From the NCBI GenBank assembly GCA_963573315.1, contig OY752147.1, forward strand, positions 1,674,001-1,738,000: 64,000 nt of DNA. Direction: 5' to 3'. The DNA is from Entomortierella parvispora (Eukaryota; Mortierellomycota; Mortierellomycetes; Mortierellales; Mortierellaceae). The notes beneath the pieces were generated by a model, which had not been told where the DNA came from, made no database searches, and was given only the letters and a program-made list of their open reading frames with translations. The translations under genes were made by a program, and so were the position numbers. Shown piece by piece: positions 48,532-61,528 of this stretch. Within the stretch, counting starts at the first letter, position 1; each line of letters opens with the position of its first letter.

Positions 48532-50307
48532 TTGTAGTATTCCTGAGAGAGCAAAGACCAGAAGAGAAAAAGGAGGAGGGAAGGGAGGGAAAGAGGGACT
48601 TTAATAAGGGGGTGGAGTAGCAATCCTAAAGGCAGGGGGCAAGGGACCTGACAAAGAGGCAAAGAACAGAGGGACAAAAGGAAGAAAGAAGTTGATACAA
48701 CGGGCAAAGGGGGTAGAAGGAGAAGAGGAGAGGATGGCGCAGGCCTGAGGAAAGAAATTCTTCCGAGGACATGACCAGATGGTGTACAGATTGAACCCAG
48801 AAAGCGGGGACGGGGATGGGGACAGTGGGACCTGCAGCAGCCCAAGTGGGGTCGGCTGTCAGAGAGAGTTTCGATATCAAACATTTGAGCTTTTGCAAGG
48901 CTTCTGGAGATTGCAGACACCCCTCGGCATGTTTGTTCTCTACGGCACTTTTTTACAGTGTTGTTTGTGGAGTGGAGGCAGGCCCAAAGCAGGCCAGAAC
49001 GCGAGATGGCCGAGAGTGATTGGGGGACGGTCCATATTTCTGATCTCTTATCAATGCCTCACAAGAGCCTCTGTGAAACGCGAGGATTGCCGTGAAGAAT
49101 CGACAGAATGCCTTTCCCACAAGTCCCTCCATGCACTTTGCACAGAGGGCGTAAAGTAAACCAAAGTCACTCGATCTAGAGCCCCTGCTCAACGACGAAG
49201 TATGAATGCGGAGTGGGGGAGAGGGTAGTCAATGAGCTGAAGAAGGGGGGCATGGGCCACGTATCTTTCGCAAAACCTCCACCACACGGACAATGACCAG
49301 CTTTCATTTCTCTTTTTCATTTTTTTTTGATCGATCAAATCTCATCATCTTTTGCCATTGAGGAGACACTCACCAGTTTGCCTAGATGGTCTTGCGATTT
49401 TGTTGAGTCTAAAGAATCAAAAAGTCCTTCCTGCAGGCGGTGAGTGTGTGAACAAAGTGTATCAGAGTGCGCCCAGCTGTTTAAAACAGCGAACAGAACA
49501 AGGGAGGACATTCCTCATTCGGCAACCGTAAAGGCGGTGGAGCGTGTCCTTGCACAGCAATTGCGCCCGTCCCCTGCCCCTAGCCCTCCTTGCCCCTTGC
49601 CCCACCCTAATGCACTATGTTTCGTATCCATTTTGGACCATGGACAAAGGAGTTTGAAGGTGTTCCCGACAGCTTTCGGTCAATTGAGCTCTGCAACAGT
49701 GGAGGTCATACTTGTGGCAAGTACATAGCAATAGTGAAAACTGCCATGTACTTTTCTGCGTATAGTGGACCCGTGCGTTTCTGCCCTCAGTCCGGGGACC
49801 CGATCGAATTTCGCATCTCTTTTTTCCCCTGGATAGCTCACTCATTTTACTGATCCGAGAAAAAATGGACATTCAACCAACAAAAAAAAAGAGCTCTTTT
49901 GTTCGATTAATGCCGAAGGAAGGCGAGAGCTTTTCCGTTTGTTTCGATGGGAGCCAAGGACTGCATGGGCCAGACTGCTTAGCCAAGGCCTCACAGCGGT
50001 TGACAAATGTCCATTGACAATAACTGCAGAAGGATTCAACATTCCAAGGAATTGGAGGCTCTTTTTAATTTGGAAAGGATTCTTTTGCAGCATCGAGTCA
50101 CGACAGCTTTTTGCTTGGTGACAAAACAGCACGGGCCAGTCATGCCAGAGCCAGTTGTCTGCTGTAGGCAGTGTAACCTTCGTATATAGCATTTGTGTGA
50201 GGGATATATTACGCGGTTTTATTATACAAGTGCTAGAAGGGAGAGGGGCGCTGTTCAAGAAAAAAAAAGATGGTATGATGAAGTGGTTGCGATAACTGCT
50301 AGGTTTG
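48532..50307. other. Intergenic region
   Basis: 1.8 kb between the start of the membrane-protein gene and the stop of the rhodanese gene, both minus. Purine-rich on the plus strand near 48540-48740 (leader of the minus-strand gene). The small frames have no recognisable content, and no RNA gene was seen. Confidence 0.6.
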
Positions 50308-51323
50308 TTACAGGCCCTTAGTCTTGGACTCGTAGTCGAGCCAGCTCCCAGAGTAGTTGCGAACACCGTTGTATCCCAGCGATTTTGCCAACTCAAAGGC
50401 CATACCAGAGCGGCGGCCACTTCGGCAGTAGAGAACAATCTCGTCATTCTTCGCGGGCTTATGGAAGCCTATAAGAGAACAGAAGGATATACACAGTAGC
50501 TGGTTAGCTTCTAGTCCATAAAGCTCGAGAAAAAAAGAGCTGTCCATGTTGGCTGGTGTCGAAGCTCTAGTTTTTGGGATTTTAATGTCCTCGAGTCCCT
50601 GTCTCCGCCCGCTGTGAGTCACCACTGGTTCCTCCGACACCCACAGAAGTGCTCAGGGCTGCAGGAACGGCACGCAAAAATGTGTCTACTCCACAAAAAC
50701 GGCACTTCCTTTTTTAAACATCTTGTTGGGTCGCCAATTGAACTGAAAAAAGGCCGATGATGACTCTTCCCACGGGTTTGGCTACTATCCAACGACTTTA
50801 GTTGACTTCGGGGTCCGTTGAGTGTTCCTGTAGCTGTATTCATCGTTCCTTTTCATGTATGTCCTTTGCGCAATTCCTGATCTGAAAAAAAGGCTGCAAT
50901 AAAAGTGCCACTCACCGAAGCGAGCCTCGAATTCTTTGTCAGGCAACGTGAGTGCCTCTTGGATGTTGGCAAGGGGGATGTGGTGAGAGGTTGGGATAAC
51001 ACCCTGAGCAACCTCTCCGGCCTCGCGGACATCAATCAAAACAACGTTCTAACAGGAAATAAAACAATCCGTTATGGTGAGTTTGCTATCCATTACAGTG
51101 CCATCTCTATCTTCAATATGATGAACTGTGAGCTGCTCTTTACCTTGTCCTTGTTGCGAACGAGGGTGTCAATCTCCTCAAAGGTGACAATCTCGGACTT
51201 GGGGCTGCTCGCCGCTCTTGAAGAGAACTGGCTTTGACGAATGGCAATCATTGAACGAGGAGCAAACTGGCGTGAAGTTTGTACGTAGAGGGCAGGGATG
51301 GTGAGGGATGAGAATGAGGGCAT
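50308..51323 (-). CDS. Single-domain rhodanese (thiosulfate sulfurtransferase-like), probably mitochondrial
   Basis: Exons 51144-51323, 50916-51048, 50308-50468; 157 aa, introns of 95 and 447 nt. After a ~40-residue N-terminus rich in Ser, Arg and Gln with no acidic residues (mitochondrial presequence-like) comes one rhodanese domain: FEEIDTLV, VVLIDVREAGEVAQGVIPTSHHIPL, then the active-site loop YCRSGRRSGMAFELAKSLGY with its catalytic Cys, and GSWLDYES. This is the architecture of the yeast Rdl1/Rdl2-type proteins, which transfer sulfane sulfur. The active site is intact. The larger intron is long for this locus but has a clean GTGAGT donor. Confidence 0.93.
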
Positions 51324-51624
51324 CGTGTGGGGATGTGTATGTTTTAGAGGGATGGAATGGGGAAGGCGCGATGTGTGTTGGTGAAGACGTTATTGCGTTC
51401 TTTTCTTTTTTTCGATTCGAGGGTGGAAACGCTTCGCTATTTAAGTGATTTTACATGTCAGCACCGATTGCGCCATCCCTGCAGTCGCAGTCACGCAGAT
51501 CTCGTCTTCGCTCAGTTCGCTGACACCACCCGTGTAGGTAGTGTGGGAAATGATCTTCATTGAGTGGGTGAGTGAGCCCTGTTACATAGACACGCGATCT
51601 GCAGACACATTATATTTCATCTCT

Positions 51625-52102
51625 CTAGCTGACGAGCTGCTCGCTAAAAGAAGAGTAAATGATCGCCGAAAAGGCCTGGAGTTCCTTGACCATCGCCAAA
51701 CTCTCGACATACTCATTGGGAACACCATTGATAATGAGATGAACCTGTCTTGCGACCAAAGGCAGCAATGATGCCAATGGGACAGCTCGGTCAATATCGT
51801 CTTCATCTTCAATCTCCTCAATTGTAGCTCGGTTGTTGTGCGATTCTGACAACAAGAAGGGGTTGAAGGTGGGCTGGAGAGCAAGGTTGAAACGTGCAAA
51901 GGTGGTGGTCAAAGTCGAGTTGAGAACAGTGGCAAAGTCTTCGCTGTCAATGAAATCGCGCGTCTCGTCCAGCAAGTTGCGAAGCACAGGATTCACGATC
52001 AAATCGAACTCGTCCACACCACCGGCACGGAGCACCTCACGCTCATCAGAGGCATCATCTGGGAGCATGTACTCGCGCATGCTACGGATTTAACGAAAGG
52101 TA

Positions 52103-52143
<41 letters not shown>

Positions 52144-53612
52144 GATAAGGATTAGACGCAGCGTCTCGGGCTTCTCATTATGTATTGCTCCGACTTTTAA
52201 ACATACTTTGTAGGGACTTGAACACCGTTGACCTCAGTATATTCTAGGCGCTCCCGGATTTCGCCAATGAGTTCTGAAAAGTCCTTGGCGGTCAATGTCT
52301 TTTTCAGCGAGATACTTTGATAACAAAACAACATCAACTGATTGTTAGTTCTAAAAACTAAAACAAAACATGATCACCTTATGCAGCGTTTGGAGTACAA
52401 AAGGGAAACTCACCTTCCAACAATGTCCTCGACAGCCTCGCGGACCTTGTCGCTCCAGCGGCGCCAGCCCTCGTGCAACAGCCAGTAGCTGAAAGTCAGG
52501 TACTTCTTTTCTGTTTGAAAGTCGAGTTGGCCGTTGGTAGCAGACATCGAGCCCTTGGCGGAAGGACTTTCGACCCTGTACGAAGCGTCAGTCGTATTGG
52601 AAAGAGCGACTACCGAGGAGACGTAGGTAAACCGACCAAGCAAGTTGAGCTGGACCTGCGTCAACAGTGTCAGAAATGTGAGCGAGTACAGAGCGGTGAC
52701 CGTTCGCGTAAAGCTCATGATCTTGAGCTCATTCCAGAGCTCGAGCTTGGTGCGTCTGTCGATCACCGCTGCAGCTGCCACCTCAACCTCGTCTTTGACC
52801 GCGTCCTCAACGGCAGTATGGACCGCGCTCTGGTCTTCCTTTTTCTCGGCATTTTCCTCAGGCGTCGTTCCATTAGCCTCCCTGAGGTCTTCCTGAGCAC
52901 TTTCTGAGCTGGCTTCTGTCTCGGTTGCTTTTGGATCTACCTCCGACGACTCCTTTGCTTCTACTCCTTCAGCCGATGCCTCTGAGCTGGGAGCTACGTC
53001 CTTGGCTGATTCCTTGGTTGACTGCTCCTCAGTGGACTCCTGACTTGTTTGATCTGCCACATCTGAGGACTCTTTACCCTCACTCTCTTCCGAAGTGGTT
53101 GTTTGTTTCGGGGGCAGGATCATGGAGCTGTCAGGGGTAGGAAGAGGTGTTGCGCGCTGGGATCGAGTCTGTTGAAGCCTGGCTGTGATCAGTTCTACAT
53201 TGAGCTCGTGCAGTAGCTGGTCGCCCAAGGTGGGAAGGAGCGACAAAACTGTGAAGACACAATCCTGTTGGTTTTGCTCGAACCGACGCTTCATGCTATC
53301 GGAGAAAAAGAAAGGCGATCGAAATTTTAATACCGTCGTTTCGGTTGGACCTGAAGAGTAACGACTACATGTCCTGTCCTGTCATCCAATCACACCAGAA
53401 ATGTCAAGAGTGGTGCGCTCACCAATGACGAGAAAGCATGCATGTAGGCCTTACTTCTCTTTGGCAGTACGTTCAGACGCCGACTTTTCCTGAAACTCGA
53501 AAAGCTTGCTCTTTGCGTATTTGCCCATCATGTAGATGCCGCCAGAGATGCCGGCGGTGATGACCAGCGCGCGCCGGTGTCTGTTTGCGAATCCCTGGAC
53601 GGCGGATATCAT
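51625..53612 (-). CDS. PEX3: Peroxin-3, docking factor for peroxisomal membrane proteins
   Basis: Exons 53455-53612, 52414-53295, 52207-52314, 51625-52081; 534 aa. PEX3 sits in the ER/peroxisome membrane and receives PEX19 with its membrane-protein cargo. The N-terminus FANRHRRALVITAGISGGIYMMGKY is the expected RHRR-plus-membrane-segment start. Across the first splice it reads KENMKRRFEQNQQDCVFTVL, a hallmark PEX3 block. A long acidic Ser/Glu-rich insert (residues ~120-230) separates it from LWNELKIMSFTR. Later blocks LSYWLLHEGW-type (here FSYWLLHEGWRRW) and ELQAFSAIIYSSF complete the fold. The insert is much longer than in yeast PEX3. The third intron contains a (GA)n microsatellite. Divergent from the RabGGTase gene across 433 bp. 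Confidence 0.95.
52107..52141 (+). repeat. (GA)n microsatellite in a PEX3 intron
   Basis: About 17 dinucleotide units within the intron 52082-52206. On the coding strand it reads (TC)n, which extends the polypyrimidine tract before the acceptor. Confidence 0.95.
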
Positions 53613-54045
53613 TGGCGAGGACAGGAGGGTCGCGTGCGAGAAAGGGAGGAAAGGGTGAAGGAGGAAGAGGAGAGAAAACGAGGAGAAAGGGAAGGCAAAG
53701 AGACGAAGCAGACAAGAGCACTCGCTCGTTCTCTGCCGCGGTTCGCTCGTTGGTCGGACGATCCGCATGTGGAGACGAGCAAAGATCACACGTGACAATC
53801 TGTCCACCCTCTCTAACTGGTAGCTTGCGGTTACATGGGTACCACTCAAGACTTGGTTCCCCTTTTCTCCCACTCTTCGCGCATGCAACCGTCCTTTCTT
53901 CATTCATCCTTCATTTCATCCTTCGCATCCTGGTCATCCTCCCCTCTCCTTCTAAAATCCACGACTTCCACGCTACCACTCTCTCGTACATTACTTGTCT
54001 TTATATCTCACTCGTGCATTCAACCCACCCTCGCAAAGAAACAAC
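53613..54045. promoter_or_regulatory. Bidirectional promoter between PEX3 and RabGGTase alpha genes
   Basis: 433 bp between divergent ATGs. Purine-rich next to PEX3 and CT-rich next to the plus-strand gene, consistent with two leaders. A TATA-like TTATATC is at about 54001-54007. A CACGTGAC octamer lies at about 53789-53796. Confidence 0.5.
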
Positions 54046-56694
54046 ATGGTACCGCCTTTTCAGCGTGTCGTCGTTACACATTTGCTCCTTCGTTCGATAC
54101 ACGTCTGCTCATGCTCAAGCCCTGTATCTCTTTTATCCTAGGCAAGCAGGCACGGCCAAAAAAAAGTCAAAGAAGAGGCCCCAGAACTAATCAAGGCGCG
54201 AGAGGAGCGAGAATCGGCCATCCTGAAAGACTACCTTGGGCTCAAAGACTCTTTGAAGGAAATTGTAAGGAATCTCCTTTCTTCCCTTAGTGGCTGCTCA
54301 TACACCTGCAGCCTTCCGTTGCGTTCGTTCCAGTCTCACCCGAATTTTCTACTTTATTGCTTAGGTCGACTCTCAAAGGCGAGATAATGACGCGCTCAAG
54401 ATCACTACCGCCCTCCTTCGCAAAAGTCCCGACTATTATACCGTCTGGAACATACGCCGGACTATCCTCAAGGAAGGATTTCTGGACAGCGCGTGAGTGT
54501 TGACCCATCATCCTTGAAGATTCACGAAGTTTTCAAGAGATTTGTTCAGGAAAGCTGACAAGAGTCCCTCCCATCTCTAGAGACGACGACACCGCCAATC
54601 AAATCTACACTAATGAGCTGGACTTTGTACAGGAAAACTTGAAGCTGAACCCAAAGTCGTACTGGATGTGGAACCACCGTCGGTGGTGTCTCGAGCACAT
54701 GAGCCGGCCTAGATGGGATCGCGAGCTAGGCATGGTGAACAAGTTTTTGGAGATTGATGCTCGCAACTGTAAGTAGAGATGGTGGCTTTACCCAATGATG
54801 TCATCTTGATTTCAATTCCTAAACGCGATAATGCCAACTATTGGCTGTTTTATCGGTATCGATCTAGTCCACGGTTGGGATTACAGACGGTATATTATTC
54901 GTCAGCTGGACTTGATGGACAAGGAGGCGACAGAGAAGGTGCTGGACCGTGCTCAGGCTGAATTCGATTTTACCACCAACAAGATCCACAAAAACTTTTC
55001 CAATTACTCGGCGTGGCACAACCGGAGCACGTTACTGGGCAAGCTTGCAGAGGCAATGACAGAAGAGGAAAGGAAATCCATTGTCGACAATGAATTCGAC
55101 TTGGTCAAGAATGCCATTTATACCGACCCTGAAGACCAGAGTGCGTGGCTATATGATTTGTGGCTTATTGGCAGAGGTAAGGGAGTGTGTCCTTCTCCTG
55201 TAAAAATGACGCGCTTTATGGCTAGAGAACTAACCATCTTTGACCTTTCTTACATAGAACAAAAGAGTATCTCAGTTTTGGGCGCCTCCGTCATTTCGTT
55301 CCACCCACTGGAAATCGTGGTGGCATTCGATGAAACTGTCAAACTCAGGAACACTTTTACAGTTACAACCAGACTCGAGCATGTGGCTGTTCCTCTCGAA
55401 GGAGAGTGGAAGGCAACTGGTTCAGATGCATCCCTAGGAAGCGTTTGGATCTTTCAACAAGCTCCTGGCGCCATTTATGGTCCGACGGTCGAGGTTTTGA
55501 TCTTTGCCGAGGATGTGTGTGCTGTGCGAGCTGGATCGACACTTCAGTCTTCTGTGTGCTTTGAGCTGGAAACACTAAACCAAGACCTCAATGAAATCCC
55601 TGGACAACTGACCCGACTTGTTGTTGGCCAGAACCTGATGTTTGATGTCACCAAGCGCATTGGACAAATAGCAGGACCGGATGGAACCACCGAGACTGAA
55701 CCATCCACCTCGAAACACCTTGTCACGTCGCTGACATCATCCAATTCACTGGAGGACCGCGTGGAGTTGTTGCAACGCGAGATTGCTTCTGTCCGTGAGC
55801 TGATTGAGATTGAGCCAGACTGTAAATGGCCGGTCCAGATTCTATCCATTCTTTTGTCCGAACTGCGCGAGACAGTCAGTATCCACTCTGAGCAAGCAAA
55901 AGAGATTGACGATGAGTGTATTGAGCTTCAAGAAAAGCTCATCTCAATTGACCCTCTTCGGCAGGAGCGATACGAAGACCGACGTGAGTATTTGTCTACA
56001 ACCATGGACGACCTTATGTTCTTGATGAAAGACTGACTCTTGGTTTCTCTCGCTAGGCACGCAACTTGTTTTCGATCGAGAGACATTGAATATTATCCAG
56101 GATTCGAAGCGGTTTCCAGAGATTGAGTTTGCGTCAGAGCAGCCTCGCCAACTGGATCTTACTATGCGAGGGCTGACCCATATCCCGACCTCGGCCTATT
56201 TTATCCACCTTCACAGTCTGAACCTCGATTCGAACGCGATCACCTCTACTCGATTCCTTCGCAATCTGTTGAATGTCCGTCGCGTGAATTTGTCCAATAA
56301 TCTGATTGAGCGATTGGAGGGTGTTCAACATGCACCAAGCCTCGAGTTCCTGAATCTGGAGAACAATGTGATCGCCAAGTGGGAGGATGTAGTCGCTGGA
56401 TTCGTGTTTTGGCGCGAGGGCAAGCTGGCACGGACTGGCGGTTCAGTCAAGGTGCTCCTGGGTCTGAACCCTGTGATCGAGAACGAAGGTGGTGAGAATG
56501 TGCTTGAGCAGCGGTGGGAAGATGTTGGCGAAGTCGGGGTTGAGATTCAATGGAAGTCGAACGATCTGCTACTCAAAGAGCAAGAGGAGCTGGAGCTACA
56601 ACTTCAGGACGCCAAGGATGATGGTGGAGAACAGGGGTCGTTCAAGATGGACGGGAACCGAAGAGTCAGCACCACGGCTGTTGAATTTGCATAG
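54046..56694 (+). CDS. BET4: Rab geranylgeranyltransferase (type II) alpha subunit with insert and LRR domains
   Basis: Exons 54046-54048, 54142-54264, 54365-54492, 54581-54768, 54868-55176, 55258-55983, 56057-56694; 704 aa, all in phase. The first coding exon is only the ATG. With the beta subunit and REP it attaches geranylgeranyl groups to Rab GTPases. Five prenyltransferase-alpha repeats are visible: YYTVWNIRR, SYWMWNHRRWCLEHM, FHGWDYRRYI, NYSAWHNRSTLL and DQSAWLYDLWL. A ~110-residue beta-rich insert follows (an Ig-like position in the mammalian subunit), then a helical linker and LRRs (LDLTMRGLTHIP, LHSLNLDSNAIT, RRVNLSNNLIERLEGV, LEFLNLENNVI). Yeast Bet4 has neither insert nor LRR, so the architecture is animal-like. 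The start relies on the single-codon exon; no better ATG is in frame. Confidence 0.93.
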
Positions 56695-56876
56695 GACATC
56701 CATCACGTCCGTCATTAAAAAACTGTTTTTGAATTTTGTCTAGTTTGTGCAGAGACAAACGCTGCTCATCATTAGATAAATCTACAATTATAATAATACT
56801 ATATGGCTCGTGCTGTCAACGTTACTCTAAGTCATCCCCGAATTTCTTCCCCTCCTTTCATTTTTTTTCTTTAGAT

Positions 56877-59800
56877 TTACTTGCGTTCCTTAAGACGCAA
56901 GCTGACAAAACCCCAGAAGAGGGCGACAAACAAGACGTTGAAGCCAATGAGGATGATCATGTTCTTCCAGTAGCCGCCCAAGTCAAAGCCAAACAACTTT
57001 TGCAAGATCAAAGATCCAGGCACGTTGAAGGCTACTCCCTGGATGTTATCAATCAGCTTGGTGGTGGCAACCTCATTGACGGCCAAAGCTTCGAAACCGT
57101 ACTTGAACATGGACAGATATTGGATCCAAGTCAAGGCTGCTGGGATGTTGCCAGAGTTGATCATGAATCCTCCGAACAACATCATGAACAGCATCACGAT
57201 GGAAGACGCCAAGGAGGCGACACCGGTAGTTCGGACAGCAGCGGCGATCACAAGGCAGAACAAGGCCGTGGCCACGTTGAAGAGGACGAGGATGAGCAGG
57301 AACTTGAAGAAGGTCTCAACCACGGGCGAGAGACCAATCATGAAATAAGAGATGCAGCCCATGAAAAGGGAGGGCACGATACGGAGAGGGATCAAATCAA
57401 AGAGCAAGGTCGAGATAATGAAGGGCATGGGAGGGTAGTAGCCGTTAGAGCGCTCCTTGATGAACAACGTGCGGGTATCCGTGAAGGCACCAAGGGCCGA
57501 GATACTGCTAAATCCCAAAAGCGCAAGCATGAAGAAGAGGGAACCGGCACGGTTCTGGAAACCTGCCAGGTTCATAGGCACATGGAAATAAAGACCGCCG
57601 ATGAAAACTCCCAGAACAATTGAGACGGCCAAATGGAGAACCAGCAGAGATTTGTCACGGATCAAAGTCTGGAAGTTGCGCTTCATAATAACGCGGAGCT
57701 GCGTCAAGAACGAAGTCGGGTAGACGGTCTTCTGTTTCTTGTCGGCAGTGGCCTCCGAGAGCGAGACGGTGGAGGAGCCAGAGGAGCCCATGTCATCCAT
57801 ACGAATCGAGGTCTCCAGGGACCGGTCATCAGAGGTACGGGTGATTTCACTGGCATTTCCATGGGCAGCACGACGAGAAATGATGTGTCCAGAAACGTGA
57901 GTCTGATGTCCTGAAGTCACTCCGACCTTCTCCTCTTCAGATTCATCAAAGCTCCTGGCCTTGGCTACCAGTTCTTGATCCATGGCAATGTCCAAGAGGT
58001 AATCAGCAATGTTGTAGTTGTTGGGGCAGATAAGACCGCGGCGGTGGAAATAGTCGGCAGCACCGTCTGTAGGTCCAAAGTACAGAGCAGATCCCTTGCT
58101 GACAACCAGCGTCTGGTCAAACATGTAAAAGATATCGGAGCGAGGTTGATGAATCGTCAGAATGACGGTCGTGGTCTTGCTGGCAGCGAGCTTGCAGAGC
58201 TGCTGAACCACCAGGTGGGCACTGTATGAATCCAAACCCGAGGTGGGCTCGTCCAAGATCAGAATAGGAGGACGAGTGATCAACTCAAGAGCAATAGAGA
58301 CACGGCGCTTCTCTCCTCCAGAGATACCACGAGAAGTGACATTTCCGATGCGCCGATCCTTGCAGTGTGTCAATCCCAGTATCTCAATGACTTCGGCCAC
58401 ACGCTCGTGCACACGGTAGATAGGCATGGCCTCAGGGAGACGAAGCATGGCAGAGAACAAAACGGCCTCATACACAGTCTGCGTGGGAGGGAGTGTGTCT
58501 TCCTGGTCCACGAATCCTACTGCGCGACGGATATCGCTCTCATGCACATGCTTTCCATTCAACAGAATCTGGCCGGAGACCTTGCCGTCCTTGCGCTTAC
58601 CAGCCAAAATATCCACCAAAGTCGATTTGCCCGCTCCAGAGGGTCCCATGACGGCCAAGACAACACCAGCAGGGGCTGCACCAGAGATGCCCTTGAGAAT
58701 TTGAAGTCCATCCTTGTTTAGAGTGTAGCCCACATTTCGGAACTCGAGCGATGCCGCCTCGGTATTCACGGTGTAGGGTGTCCGACTGAGGATGAGTTGG
58801 TTCCTCTTGGCAATTGAGCAGGCAATGATCAAAAAGACGAGCAGCGCACCGATAATAGCGAGGCAAACGATAACTCCTGTAGCCATCTTTGTGTCGACAG
58901 TCGACACCGAAGAGTTCTCCTCAGAGGGGAAAACACACTCTCCCATATCGCAGTCTTCCATCTGGAGACCCGTAGGGAAGAATCCAGCAAGATCATTAAT
59001 GAAAAATGCACAGCTGTTGCTGTTGTGAGGGCATGTAAGTGAAAAAGGACCTTTCAACGCGTCAATGGTGTTTCCAAGAGTGATTGGTGGACCAGGGATG
59101 CCTCCGCACATCACGGTAGGGCTGATACATGTGCAGTTCAAAACAGGGCAATCCCACTTTGTCTGGACCACGCCGTTCTGCTCAGTCGTGGCAACGGCAC
59201 AGTTGGGGATCGAGCAATAGAACTGCTCCGCCTGTCCGAGCCACAGCGCCGCCTCCACCGTTTTGTTGATTGCATCAAGGTCGACTGTCAACGTGTAGTT
59301 TCCAGGGAAGAACGAGACCAATAGATCAGCCTTGACAGCGCAGGACATGAAAGACTCGTAAAACACCTCTGGTTTTTTGTTGCAGACCATTTTCTCGTTT
59401 CCCAAGAAGGACGTGCGCGAAGGGGCCTTCGACTGGCATCCTGCGTCGGTCTCACAGGCTAAAGAGCGACAGCAAAAATCGAGTACGTTAGTCGTCTTGT
59501 TTGTGCATATTCCTCAATGACTTTCCAGACAGCGAAGCGCGTACTGTTGCAGTTGAATCCTCCAAATCCGGCGTCGCAGGTGGTGCAAGAACCACCAGGG
59601 GCAACCACAGGTCTCTGGGAGGGGTCTGTCAGTGAGGAACCACAAGACAGTTGACTACAGTCAGGACCGCCGAAACCAGGTGTGCAACTGCATGTGTTGC
59701 CTTGGCAGACACCGCTGTTTAGACATCCCTATTGAACGGAGTTACAAAGACGACAGTTAGCCCGAGGTAAAAAAAGTGAGACCAAGTGGGCGCAATCTCC

Positions 59801-60017
59801 TGCGTCGGGTCTGTACCTTGAGCGAGCAGTCGTATGCAGGAACACAGGTCTGTGGTGTTGATGAAGGAGCTGGCGCAACTGCTGTAGAGGTGGGGGCCCC
59901 AAAAGTAGGGGCGCTTGTAGTGGCGGCGCCGGTCGTCTGCGCTGAAATGACGGAGGCCAAAGTCGCTACCAAACCTAGCGTGGCCATAACAGGCAGTCGT
60001 GTGAGCTGGAACCGCAT
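56877..60017 (-). CDS. ADP1-like ABCG half-transporter with extracellular EGF-like region
   Basis: Exons 59817-60017, 59545-59728, 56877-59458; 988 aa. Signal peptide residues 1-26 (MATLGLVATLASVISA), a Thr/Pro-rich linker, then Cys-rich EGF-like repeats (GCLNSGVCQGNTCSCTPGFG, SCTTCDAGFGGFNC, TCETDAGC) and a further Cys-rich ectodomain. A first membrane span precedes an ABC domain: Walker A GPSGAGKS, Q-loop VDQEDTL, signature SGGEKRR, Walker B LILDEPTSGLDS, His-loop TIHQPRSDI. A six-helix membrane domain of the ABC2 type ends the protein. This arrangement is that of fungal Adp1; the substrate is unknown. The ABC and membrane motifs look intact. A Ser-rich linker between ABC and membrane domains carries likely phosphosites. 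Tail to tail with the RabGGTase gene, 182 bp apart. Confidence 0.94.
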
Positions 60018-61497
60018 TACGTTAGGAAAGGCGGTACGGGCTGAAGGGTTCGAGTCAAGGCCAAGGAAAAGAGATGGGTGAGGATGGAGTCAAGAACGAC
60101 AACAAAGAGGAATGCAATGACCGGGAACGGAGGGTCAATGCGATGAGACGAAGGAAGAGGATTTGGAAGAAGAGAAACGAGATGAGTCTGGAGAAGAAGA
60201 AAAGAGAAGAGACGAGGACACTTTGTCTTTTGTCACCTCACTCAGTCAGAGAAGGTCCCGATGTGGACGAGAGCCGCGCACATGTGGGCAGCTGAAGAGA
60301 CAACGGTTTATGCAAAGTAACGTGCAAGAGAGGTAGAGGAATGTGAACATGCGAAAAGTGTAGGGAGTAGAGTTTAGCGATGGTCAGCAACTGCAGTTGG
60401 CAGAGAGCACTCGTCTCTTTGTTGAATTGGGCGGTGGATAGAGTAGTGTATTGTGGATCGGTAGTGCCTGGAGCTGGAGGTTGTCTCTGCATGGTGCCGG
60501 GGTGTCAATTGCACAAGAGCAGGCATGTCCTTGCTTGCTTGTTTGCATACCCGCTCTGGTCGATCAGCCTGGTAAGAGGAGAGTTTTTTTTGGCAGAGAG
60601 GAAGATCGACTGTCTATCCTTGCCCTAAATTCTATGACGATAAAGGAACAAGGACAATGAAAAAAAAGAGCGGACCCTTCTCCCCCACAACGAATCATTA
60701 CCCGGCCGATGGCGGAGCTTCCCTCCAAGCAGCTTTTCACATCATCTCCATCGAGCCATTGGCCCACAGAGCTTTGGTCTTTGGAGAAGGATTTCTTCTT
60801 TGGAGAGCATTTTCCTGCTCGATACTTTACTACCGTTAACTATCAGGTTTCGTAGTGCAAACATCCAGGGGCGGGTTCTTACCCAACATGTCTGAGACAA
60901 ATCGTTGTTCTGACACGCTTATTGGATCTTGTTCATGGACCCGCGAGCAACTTGCGTTATTGGATTGATCTGTATTTTGGGCCGATTGGCATGTGAGTAG
61001 CTGAGTAGCCATGGCACGAACCATCCGCTAAGCCAAAGCACCTGCCCCTTTAATGGAAGAATACGACCCGGACGTGGAGCGGGATTGTTTTCATCATCAA
61101 ATAGCACAACGCTGTACGCAGCCTGATCAGTCTTGCGGTTGACTTCACAAACGCTGCGAATGCCTTTAATTGCTCACGGTTACACGCGCAAGGTCGGCAG
61201 GAGAGCAACGGCCAGATCGATCTCCAGCAGTCTATTGGTTGTGGGCTAGGTGGGATGATTCTCAGGGTTGATGTCTGTTTGCTCAACTGCAAAGGGTGCA
61301 GCTTGCTGTGTTGGGCCGCTGAAGACTGGATGTCGTCTACGGTTTGTGGCTTGACGACGTCGATGGTAAAATGATGACAAGTGCAAAAGCCAGTTGCACG
61401 TACAAAGGTTGACCACGTACGGGGCCGAAGCGCGTTTACCGCCAACCCAAGATCCTCGGCGCAGCACTTGCACCGCCCGCACCTTCCTCGTGGTGGG

Positions 61498-61500
<3 letters not shown>

Positions 61501-61528
<28 letters not shown>
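61501..61528 (+). repeat. Poly(T) tract
   Basis: About 28 consecutive T, in the intergenic region. Preceded by GGGTC. It could be the tail of a retroposed sequence on the minus strand or simple slippage; no flanking duplication was seen. Confidence 0.9.

Noticed and set aside
50619-50843. Small frames in the long rhodanese intron as an extra exon
   Set aside because: The flanking exons join in phase directly at the active-site domain; inserting these frames would disrupt the rhodanese fold.
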